This document shows positions 36,184 through 45,913 of a stretch of DNA of 64,000 nucleotides, piece by piece. The position numbers were made by a program, and so were the translations under genes. Positions within the stretch are counted from its first letter, which is position 1, and the number at the start of each line of letters is the position of its first letter. Source of the DNA: Dactylis glomerata (Eukaryota; Streptophyta; Magnoliopsida; Poales; Poaceae). Below the pieces are notes generated by a model, which saw nothing but the letters and a program-made list of their open reading frames with translations, did not search any database and had not been told where the DNA came from. Where the stretch lies: positions 10,019,007-10,083,006 of the forward strand of contig QXEO01000546.1 of the NCBI GenBank assembly GCA_007115705.1, read 5' to 3'.

Positions 36184-39120
36184 AGCATCCCCAAGCTTAA
36201 CTCCTGCTCGTCCTCGAGTAGGTAAGTGATAACAAAAGAATAATTTTTTAGGTGACATGCACCTACACAATCTTGATCATATATGCAAGCATTGGTGAGC
36301 TGGGATCAATAGAACTTAAAACATGGGCATGAAAGATATAATCATGACAATAAGAAACTTAGCAACCATGTTGTAAACATGCAAATGAACACAAACAAAA
36401 GATCATGAAAATGAAACAATGAAAGTCAAACATGTGTTCAAATCATAAGGAAAAACATACAAATGGTTTTCAGCTTGTCCTTCAAAGAGAGCAAAACATA
36501 AATGCATAGGACACCTCAAAGTTTAAGAGGGCGACTAGATACAAATAATTTAAGAACAAGTGAAACCAACAATATGAATCAATCAATGAACTTTGGGACA
36601 ATGCATATCACACTAAGAATGACAACTATGCTCTCTTAATGGTGCATAAAGGAAGAAGGTGGTGACTCAACATAAAAGTAAAAGAAAGGCCCTTCGCAGA
36701 GGGAAGCAGTGATTGCAAGTTTTATAACCTTCAAAAATTATGGTACTTACCGGCTTTGAGCTCTCATTGCCCCCATCATAAGCATCTTGAATGGTTAAAG
36801 TTAATGCGAGAACAATTATGATGCATATGCTTGACAAATCATAAGTTGAAAACCTCGTGCCCCGTGAATACGAGTACCCAAACCTCATGCTACTTTACTT
36901 AGAGTCCCAAGCAAGGCTCTTGTCATTGTAAGTATATGCATATCATTGAGAACCGCCAATGGGTTACCTCCGTGCCCGATGACATGGAACAAGCCCACAC
37001 CAAAATGACAGGACAAGCAGACAATGAACACCTCGACATCTCTTTTATTTGCTATATTGTTTAGCTTTTTATTGTGAGATGCGTCGTCGAATGTTCACCA
37101 TGGGTATGCTGCAAATTTCCACCATGAATTATGCATGGCTTAGATTGGCGGCCCGGCGTTTCCCTAACACATATAAAAACTCCATGATCCTCACAAGATT
37201 CCCAATTCATTTCACATCGCGGGCATCCATAAACAAAAGATCACGATATCAACTCAAATAAGAAGTGCAATGTTGAAAGCTTGCCCATGACTGCATGGCT
37301 GGGCTAGAATCCAACTTACAACTTGCAAGCATAACAACTCAACATAAAAGACCACAATGTCAAATTTTGAAGAACAGGAAAAAGTAAAGTGTGCCTTCCG
37401 GTTCGTGAGAGCGTTACTGACCGAATTTCGCATAACACTGGTAAGAGTTTAATTTGAAGAGAAAATAAAAGCAAGTCAAATTTACTTGGAATAGCAAATT
37501 GCTAGTAGGTATGTATGGTGGACACAATGGCAAACTTGGTTTTTAGGAGTTGGATGCACGAGTAGAGCTCATACTCAGTACAAGGTGAGGGCTAGCAAAA
37601 GACTGGGAGCGACCAACTAAGAGAGCAGTAATGGCCATAATCATGCAAAGCGACAAAGCGACATTAAAAGAAGCATAAGATGGCATCAAAAGTCAAAAAC
37701 TAAATGATCATGAAGGCTAATGGCGACTTTGTAAGAGTCTAACATGTGTGAGCATGCGCCAAGTCAACCCAAATAAAGCATCAAGGAGAAAACCAAAATA
37801 ATGCTTCCATACAATAAAAACAACGCATGATTTTTTTCAAAGGCTCATTAAGCAATCTCAGTTATTTGAGACAAGTCATGCTACAGCAAAACCACTAAGC
37901 ATACTATCAAAAAGACATCAAGCATGACATGAAAAAGCCTAAGCCGCAGTCTACACAAGCTCCTTCTTGTACCACTATTTTGCACAAAGCTTTTTCTCTT
38001 TTCCAACACCATTTGAAATTTTTATAAACACCTCTTTTGATGAAAACCAATAAAGATCAGAGGCAAAAATACACCTTGATAAAAGATATGACAAGATCTG
38101 AACGCAAATCAAGGCGAAAACGAAAACCAAAAGCAGTAGCAAAAAAAGTAGAGCGCTCGATTTTTAATAAGAGTGAAAACTAGAGCGTTCTTTGCAAATG
38201 AAAATGAGTACATCTCCTCCAAAGGAAAATTTGTTGGGGTCCAACCATTTATTGCAGCAAACAAACAAACTAAACCAACTAAGAAAACTAAAACAACTGA
38301 CGCTCCAAGAAAAACACATAGTGCATGAAGCAATAAAAATATAGTGTTTTGAAATGTGACCTGATTTTTGCCGATGAAGAAGGGGTGCCTCGGGGGCATC
38401 CCCAAGCTTTGACGCTTGTACTTCTTGAATATTTCTTGGGGTGATGCATGGGCATCCCCAAGCTTGAGATTTTGTCCATTCTTCAACTCATCTCATCATT
38501 CTCCAATCCCTACACTTGAAAACTTCCTTCATACAAAACTGAACACAATTCTATTAGCAACATTAGTGTAAGCATAAAATATATTCAACCTCTTTTAGCT
38601 TCAGGTTTCAACCCAAAACCACCACATATAAAGTATATACTACGGTAGCAACTTCCACAAGAGTTCCATGATCAAAAAGAACTCAAAAGAAAGCGATAAA
38701 GTGGCAAAAACAAATATTGGCAGAAATCTGTCAAAACTGAACAGCTGACAAAGGACGAATTTTTGAGGGATTTTCTGTTGCTCAAATCAAAAAGTGTTCA
38801 ACTAAGAAAAGTTTGGATATAACCTGGGGCATATGCACAAGAAATCGCAGGTCCAAAAGATAAACAGAGAATTTTCACGAATTTTTACGGTGCAGCACCG
38901 AAAACAGTTTCAGGACAGCAACATCCCCAAATCTTTACCTCACTCAAATTAGAGGCTTATCTTGGCACAAAAACGAAATAAACAAGATAAGGAGCGGTCA
39001 TTACAGTAGTAATGACTTCCAAGACTCAAATAAAAGAAAAAGTACTGAAAGAAAACATTGGGTTATCTCCCAAGAGTGCTTTTCTTTAACGCCTTTGAGC
39101 TAGGCGCAGAAAATTGCGAA
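36184..39120 (-). other. Non-coding internal region of F2
   Basis: This stretch is colinear with 20413-23307 of F1 and has no recognisable coding region. It contains the CATCCCCAAGC motif repeats near 38395-38465. Confidence 0.7.
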
Positions 39121-39714
39121 TTAAGTAATATCAGCAGATGCATTAAGATCAACAGAAGAGGTCTTGTCAATAAGGCATTGTATTTCATCCACATAAGTTT
39201 TTGAAGACCCTTTGTGATCATTCTTGGGTACACTATTCTCATCAAAAAGATTTTCAGGACAAATCCAGGCGAAATTATTTTCGAAAGCATCATTCAATCC
39301 CAAAAGCTTGCAAGGTATAGGTATTTCGGCCCCTTCATCATTTGTACTAATAACCATTATAGGTGAACCGAGTTTATTAAAACGTTTAAGAACCTTTCTA
39401 GCTTCAATAACGACATCCTTAAATTCTAGGCGCAAAGTTTCCAAGATAAAAGCTTTCTTTTCGGGATCCTCAATTTCATGAAGCTTAAGAAACATGTATT
39501 GCGTGAAAGGATTAAGACTAGCAAACCTAGTTTCCAACATTTCAATTAAATAAACAGAAGCAACTTCAATACTAGGAGCAAGCTCGACCCAAGACTTTTC
39601 CTCAACTTCCTCATGCATACTAATGTGATTAAAGAACTCCTCAATGTTACTTTTGCCAATAATCGAACCACTACCTACTGAGAGGTCCTCCAGAACGAAC
39701 TCAGGGAACAACAT
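39121..39714 (-). CDS. Unknown 197-residue ORF of the non-autonomous element F2
   Basis: The intact ORF begins MLFPEFVLEDLSVGSGSIIG and ends at a stop at 39121. The start lies about 160 bp after the primer-binding site, equivalent to the gag start in F1. The first half looks mainly helical and charged (EEVEEKSW, RLEFKDVVIEARKVLKRF); the second half is richer in Asn, Asp and Ser. There is no zinc knuckle, protease motif, RT motif, signal peptide or membrane segment. A decayed copy sits in element E (29418-30044), with many conserved residues. I do not recognise the family. It could be a diverged gag-like or RNA-binding protein, or a captured host gene. Confidence 0.8.
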   Translation of the reverse strand: MLFPEFVLEDLSVGSGSIIGKSNIEEFFNHISMHEEVEEKSWVELAPSIEVASVYLIEMLETRFASLNPFTQYMFLKLHEIEDPEKKAFILETLRLEFKDVVIEARKVLKRFNKLGSPIMVISTNDEGAEIPIPCKLLGLNDAFENNFAWICPENLFDENSVPKNDHKGSSKTYVDEIQCLIDKTSSVDLNASADIT

Positions 39715-39902
39715 GATAAACTAAAGTAAAGAAATAACGACTACCAAGGATTCTAATTTTTTTGGGTTTTTGATATAAAAAGCAATGCAGGTAAAATAAA
39801 TAAAGTAAAGCAAAACAATAACAAAGTAAAGAATGTGTGTGCGAAGAAATCCCCTCGCAGAAGTCTTCTCTTCCTCCCCGGCAACGGCGCCAGAAAAAGT
39901 GC

Positions 39903-41529
39903 TGCTACTCATGTGATGATGACGCCAGAAAAGAGCTATGGCGTGTAGTTGACGTGGGAGCAGTAAGTCCTTGTGCGTGGTGATGACCAGCCCGTTGGGA
40001 ACCCCAAGAGGAAGGTATGATGAGTGTAGCGGCAAGTTTTCCCTCAGTTAAGAAACCAAGGTTTATCGAACAGGAGAGGAGAGACGGTGACGACTGAAGG
40101 TGTTGTGGAACCTGCACACACACAAACAAATACTTTGTCCCCAACTTGCGATGAGGTTGTCAATCTCACCGGTTTGCTTGAAATAAAGGTTATGAGTGTA
40201 TCGAGTGGAAAACAGTAGAGTAAATGCGAGTAAAGTAAACAGTGCGGGAAAAGTAAACAGGTGATTGCAATATGATTAAAATAGGACCGGGGTCCACAGT
40301 TCACTAGTGGTGTCTCTCCATAGATAAAATAACATGCTGGGTAAACAAATTACAGTTGGGCAATTGATAGAATAAAGATAACGTGATATGTCAAGAAGAT
40401 CACTATGAGATTTACTCTGGGCATTACAACAAAATACATAGACCGCCATCCAACTGCATCTATGACTAATAATCCACTCCCGGGGATATCAATCCGAACA
40501 CCCTAGAAGTATTAAGTTGCGAACAACAGATAATTGCATTAAGCAAAGTGTGTAATGTAAACAAAGCATATCCCTTGAGCATATGAATGTTGTTTTCTCC
40601 CTAGTAGCAACAGCACATCTACCACCTTAGAGGTTTCTGTCACTCCCCCAGGTGAAATAGAGACATGAACCCACTATCGAGCATAAATACCCCCTCTTGG
40701 AGTCACTAGCAACTACTCGGCCAAGATAGCTACTAACAACGGAGAGCATGCAAGATCATAAACAACATAGAGATAACAAAAGATATAATTCAGTACAACA
40801 ACTTAATCATAAACACCAATATTCATCGGATCCCAACAAACCAACATCATAGAATTACATAACGGTGATCTCAATCATGTAGGGCAGCTCATGAGATCTA
40901 AACATGAAGCACATGGTGGAGAAGACAACCATCTAGCTACTGCTATGGACCCATAGTCCAAGGTAGACTACTCACTCATCGCTCCGGAGGCAAGCATGGC
41001 GATGAAGAAGACCTCCGGTGGCGATTCCCCTCTCCGGCAGGGTGCCGGGAAGAGCTTCTGGACCCTCCCGATCTTCGGGTCGACGGCGGCGGCGGATCGC
41101 GATGTATTCTGGAAAACTAATCGGGCCCTTAGGTTTTTCTCGTCGGGGGGTCTTTATAGGCGAAGGGGCGATGTCAGAGGAGGTCCCAGGCGCCCTCACA
41201 AGGGGTCGGCGCGGCCAGGGGCTGGGCCGCGCCACCCCTGTGTGTGGGGCCCTGGTGGCCCCACTCCTTCTCTCCTTCGGATCTCTGGAAGCTTCCGGGT
41301 AAAATATGACTTCAGGAACTTGTTTCGTCCAATTCCGAGAATATTTCCTGTGTATCACTTCTGAAACACAAAAACAGCAGAAAACAGGAAACTGGCACTG
41401 TGGCACTTCGTTAATAGGTTAGTTCCGGAAAATGCATAAAAGTGCCACTAAGTGTAACGAAACAATAGGCAAATGGTGTAAAAACAAGCATGGAGCATAA
41501 AAAATTATAGATATGTTTGAGACGTATCA
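39903..41529 (-). repeat. 5' LTR of F2
   Basis: The 1627-bp LTR starts TGCTACTCATG at 39903 and ends GACGTATCA at 41529, followed by the TGCAC duplication. It is the same length as its partner at 34557-36183. Confidence 0.93.
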
Positions 41530-41813
41530 TGCACACACTAACTTTGAAAACAACTACAAGTACATGTAACTGAATAATGGATTTGTAACAAGGGATCCCT
41601 TGTAACAACTTCTAGCGCCTGATGAGCAATGATAAGAATCCGATCGCAATTATATAACAAAAAAACAACCAGCCATCAGATTAGCTTGCTTCTTCAACTC
41701 GATCAGCTGCTTTAACTGCTTGTTCATTTTCTTCAGTTCTCCCTTCACTTCCACCAGTTCTGCATTGGGAGCATTAGGCACAATCGGAACGGCTCCTCTC
41801 TCCGCCGCATTCT

Positions 41814-42206
41814 CTACAATAAGTCCCCACCTCCCAAATTGCGCTCCCCAATAGCGCCAATTGATTCCTGCAATTTAAGCCTCTGAACGTACACATCGAT
41901 CCACTCAAAATACCTGCATTTCTTCAGGATCTGAAAACAACAACGTGAACCCTATATCCCAAATTCGAGGGAATAACAAGAAAATCGAGAGAAAACAGAG
42001 CAATTTGAGCGAGATCTAACCTTATCCCCCTCTCTATATGGCAAGCTCTCGCATGCAAGGAACTCACGTCCACGGTTGCCGTTGTCGTCCGTCTTACGGA
42101 TCGACCGCTTCAGAGGCTCCTGGCGTGGGCAGTCAGGGCATCTTGTCAAAGGCACGGGTCCATACCGCGGCCATGAAGAACGGGAGGTCGAAGAGAAACT
42201 AGACAT
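41814..42206 (-). CDS. Small zf-GRF zinc-finger protein inside the Mutator-like element
   Basis: Two exons are inferred on the minus strand: 42021-42206 (ATG at 42206; donor GT after GGGGATAAG) and 41814-41930 (acceptor TTTTCAG). They join in phase and give 100 residues. The pattern CPDCP, GREFLACES, LKKC and FEWID is the zf-GRF zinc-binding domain, which in other proteins binds single-stranded nucleic acid. Beyond the stop, another frame (to about 41655) reads a coiled-coil tail (ELKKMNKQLKQLIELKKQ), as in longer cereal zf-GRF proteins, so the original gene was probably longer and is frameshifted. It starts about 230 bp inside the right TIR and points inward. Function is unknown. Confidence 0.65.
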
Positions 42207-42439
42207 CACCCGCCTGCCGGAGAAGGGCTACCGCTGGCGGAGAAGAAGAACAATGGGGCATGGGGAAAGAAAGGGGAAGCAATGGCACGGGCACGGGCGC
42301 GGGGCTGGCTTGGGCTCCTATTTTGCAACGGTCACCTGGGTAAGCTGTGGGTCCGGCGCGCTAACATGGATAAGTTATGGGTCCCACGATGATCTAGATA
42401 AGTGGAGACGTGTCCATTGCGGGGCGCCAACAGTGGCCC

Positions 42440-42600
42440 CACTTGCCAGCACCAACCAATGGTCAACTAAACGGGATTCCTCACGTCCGAGCTCCTTGTG
42501 AGGGTTTTAGACAAGGGCTTGGGCAAAACTGAGGAAAAACTAAGCGGCTGGGGAAAACTGAGCACAACTAAGGACCCGAGGGCATGAAAATAGAAATCCC
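42440..42600 (-). repeat. Right terminal inverted repeat of the Mutator-like element
   Basis: This is the inverted partner of 30710-30870. It ends ATAGAAATCCC at 42600, directly before the duplicated AAGATAAAA. Confidence 0.85.
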
Positions 42601-43813
42601 AAGATAAAATAATACATGCTGGGTAAACAAATTACAGTTGGGCAATTGATAGAATAAAGATAACATGCATATGTCGAGAGGATCACTATGAGATTTACTC
42701 TGGGCATTACAACAAGATACATAGACCGCCATCCAACTGCATCTATGACTAATAATCCACTTGTGGCAAATCAATCCGAGAACTCCCCAAGTATTAAGTT
42801 GCAAACAACAGATAACTGCATTAAGCAAAGTGTGCAATGTAAACAAAGCATATGCCCTTGAGCATATAAAAATTGTTGTTTTCTCCCTAGTGGCAACAGC
42901 ACATCTACAACCTTAGAGGTTTCTGTCACTCCCCCAGATTAAATAGAGGCATGAACCCAACTATCGAGCATAAATACCCCCTCTTGGAGTCACTAGTATC
43001 TACTCGGCCAAGATAGCTACTAACAACGGAGAGCATGCAAGATCATAAAAAACATAGAGATAACATAAGATAATATTCAGCAAATCAACTCAATCATAAC
43101 ACCAATATTCATCGGATCCCAACAAACACAACATGTAGAATTACATAACGGTGATCTCGATCATGTAAGGCAGCTCACGAGATCTAAACATGAAGCACAT
43201 GGTGGAGAAGACAACCATCTAGCTACTGCTATAGACCCATAGTCCAAGTTAGACTACTCACTCATCGCACCGGAGGCAAGCATGGCGATGAAGAAACCTC
43301 CAGTGGCGATTCCCCTCTCCGGCAGGGTGCCGGGAAGAGCTTCTAGACCCTCCCGATCTCAGGTCGACGATGGCGGCGGATCGCGATGTATTCTGGAAAA
43401 GTGATCGGGTGTTTAGGTTTTTCCCGTCGGGAGGTCTTTATAGGCGAAGGGGCATCGTCAGAAGTGGACTGAGGCGGCCACACACATAGGGGGCGCGGCC
43501 TAGCCCTGGGCCGCGCCGCCCTGTTGTGTGGGCCCCTCGTGGCCCCACTCCGTCTCCTCTTCGGTTCTATGGAAGCTTCGGTAAATTTCTGGATGTTTGG
43601 CTTTTATTTTGTCCAATTCCGAGAATATTTCCTGTGTAACTTTTCTGAAACACAAAAACAGCAGAAAACAGGGAACTGGCACTGTGGCATCTCGTTAATA
43701 GGTTAGTCCCAGAAAATGCATAAAAATGCCACGAAGTGTAACGAAACACTAAGCAAATGGTGTAAAAACAAGCATGGAGCATCAAAAATTATAGATACGT
43801 TAGAGACGTATCA
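42601..43813 (-). repeat. 5' LTR of E, second part
   Basis: The LTR continues from AAGATAAAATAATACATG in register with 17790 onward in the 3' LTR and ends GACGTATCA at 43813. CTTGG of the target duplication follows. Confidence 0.88.
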
Positions 43814-43944
43814 CTTGGGCGTGAACTTTGGTCTTCTTCCATTTCTTCTTCTTCGGCTTCACTTTCAACTTCTTCCTTCAGCTGGGGGTCTTGGTGATCA
43901 TCTTCTGGATGCATCTTCTCCTTGTCATTGCTTGCGGAGGCCAT
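43814..43944 (-). CDS. Element D extra ORF, N-terminal part
   Basis: The minus strand from ATG 43944 reads MASASNDKEKMHPEDD and then a strongly acidic run (EEVESEAEEEEMEED) up to the insertion point of E. It continues in frame at 17307. See the C-terminal part at 16896-17307. The sequence upstream (43945-44133) is D internal DNA without other ORFs. Confidence 0.6.
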
Positions 43945-44133
43945 GGTGCCTCTAAAACTGAGAACAACTCCTGACAGAAACAGATCAAAACAAAAACACG
44001 ACGAGAACACGATATACAGACCTCGGGCAATCCGGGGGGTTATATGGGCGAAAATTAAACATCGAAACAAAGTCACAGGAGGAAACCAGGACGGAAACGA
44101 GTTCCAGGGTGGACTCACCACAGGGTGGCGCGG

Positions 44134-45758
44134 TGATACGTCTCAAACGTATCTATAATTTTTGATGCTCCATGCTTGTTTTTACACCATTTGCCTATTG
44201 TTTCGTTACACTTAGTGGCACTTTTATGCATTTTCCGGAACTAACCTATTAACGAAGCGCCACAGTGCCAGTTTCCTGTTTTCTGTTGTTTTTGTGTTTC
44301 AGAAGTGATACACAGGAAATATTCTCGGAATTGGACGAAACAAGTTCCTGAAGTCTTATTTTTCCCGGAAGCTTCCAGAAATCCGAAGGAGAGACGGAGA
44401 GGGGCCACCAGGGCCCCACACAAGGGGGCGGCACGGCCTGGCTCCTGGCCGCGCCACCCCTGTGTGAGGGAGCCTGGCTCCACCTCTGACGACGCCCCTT
44501 CGCCTATAAAGACCCCCCGACGAGAAAAACCTAAGGACCCGATCAGATTTCCAGAACACATCGCGATACGCCGCCGCCGTTGACCCGAAGATCGGGAGGG
44601 TCCAGAAGCTCTTCCCGGCACCCTGCCGGAGAGGGGAATCGCCACCGGAGGTCTTCTTCATCGCCATGCTTGCCTCCGGAGCGATGAGTGAGTAGTCTAC
44701 CTTGGACTATGGGTCCATAGCAGTAGCTAGATGGTTGTCTTCTCCACCATGTGCTTCATGTTTAGATCTCATGAGCTGCCCTACATGATTGAGATCACCG
44801 TTATGTAATTCTATGATGTTGGTTTGTTGGGATCCGATGAATATTGGTGTTTATGATTAAGTTGCTGTACTGAATTATATCTTTTGTTATCTCTATGTTG
44901 TTTATGATCTTGCATGCTCTCCGTTGTTAGTAGCTATCTTGGCCGAGTAGTTGCTAGTGACTCCAAGAGGGGGTATTTATGCTCGATAGTGGGTTCATGC
45001 CTCTATTTCACCTAGGGGAGTGACAGAAACCTCTAAGGTGGTAGATGTGCTGTTGCTACTAGGGAGAAAACAACATTCATATGCTCAAGGGCATATGCTT
45101 TGTTTACATTACACACTTTGCTTAATGCAATTATCTGTTGTTTGCAACTTAATACTTCTAGGGTGTTCGGATGATATCCCCGGGAGTGGATTATTAGTCA
45201 TAGATGCAGTTGGATGGCGGTCTATGTATTTTGTTGTAATGCCCAGAGTAAATCTCATAGTGATCTTCTTGACATATCACGTTATCTTTATTCTATCAAT
45301 TGCCCAACTGTAATTTGTTTACCCAGCATGTGTTATTTTATCTATGGAGAGACACCACTAGTGAACTGTGGACCCCGGTCCTATTTACATCATATTGCAA
45401 TCACCTGTTTACTTTTCTCGTACAGTTTACTTTACTAGCATATTATATTGTTTTCCACTCGATACACTCATAACCTTTGTTTCAAGCAAACCGGTGAGAT
45501 TGACAACCTCATCGCAAGTAAGGAACAAAGTATTTGGTTGTGTGTGTGCAGGTTCCACAAACACCTTCAGTCGTCATTGTCTCTCCTCTCCTGTTCGATA
45601 AACCTTGGTTTCTTAAACTGAAGGAAAACTTGCTGCTGCACTCATCATACCTTCCTCTTGGGGTTCCCAACGGGCTGGTCATCACCACGCACAAGGACTT
45701 ACTGCTCCCACGTCAACTACACACCACAGCTCTTTTCTGGCGCCATCACCGAGTAGCA
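44134..45758 (+). mobile_element. Solo LTR of the F2/G-type family, inserted in D
   Basis: This 1625-bp LTR runs from TGATACGTCTC to ...GAGTAGCA with a perfect CGCGG duplication (44129-44133 and 45759-45763). It has no internal region or partner LTR. A solo LTR arises by recombination between the two LTRs of a full element. Orientation is opposite to D, E, F1 and F2. Confidence 0.93.
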
Positions 45759-45913
45759 CGCGGCCAGGAGGGGGCCCATGCCACCAGGTGGTGTGGAGCC
45801 TCCGGGCTCCATTTCCAACCCATTTTCGTCTCATGATTTTTCATATTTAATAAAAACAACAAAAATATAAATAGAAAAGTTTAACTCAAACCTTTTCTGA
45901 CTAGAACTGTTAC

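Larger units (their letters stand above)
34557..41529 (-). mobile_element. LTR element F2, young and complete, inserted in the Mutator-like element
   Basis: F2 is flanked by a perfect TGCAC duplication (34552-34556 and 41530-41534). Its LTRs are 34557-36183 and 39903-41529, both 1627 bp and nearly identical by eye, so it is the youngest complete retroelement here. The primer-binding site at 39875-39892 matches tRNA-Asp(GTC). The 3.7-kb internal region has one intact ORF of 197 codons just after the leader and no gag, protease, RT or integrase. F2 is therefore wholly dependent on other elements unless that ORF has a packaging role. Confidence 0.94.
30710..42600. mobile_element. Mutator-like DNA transposon with long TIRs, carrying host-like genes
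   Basis: The element is flanked by a perfect 9-bp duplication AAGATAAAA (30701-30709 and 42601-42609); the uninterrupted E LTR at 17790-17800 has this sequence once. The ends are inverted repeats of roughly 160 bp: GGTATTTCTATTTTTGTGCC on the left and, reversed, GGGATTTCTATTTTCATGCC on the right. A 9-bp duplication with long TIRs is the mark of the Mutator superfamily. Without F2 the element is about 4.9 kb. No transposase was found. It contains a zf-XS gene copy near the left end, a zf-GRF gene near the right end, a MITE and a tandem-repeat block, so it resembles a gene-capturing (Pack-MULE-like) element. Confidence 0.88.
17313..43813 (-). mobile_element. Gypsy-type LTR element E (non-autonomous), inserted in D
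   Basis: E is bounded by a perfect 5-bp duplication CTTGG (17308-17312 and 43814-43818). The 3' LTR is 17313-19003. The 5' LTR is 30221-43813, interrupted by the Mutator-like element at 30710-42600. The internal region is 19004-19387 plus 27205-30220, because element F1 sits between. The primer-binding site at 30195-30212 is the complement of plant tRNA-Asp(GTC) (TGGCGCCGTTGCCGGGGA). The only coding trace is a decayed copy of the unknown ORF seen intact in F2. No RT or integrase is present, so E needed help to move. Confidence 0.9.
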
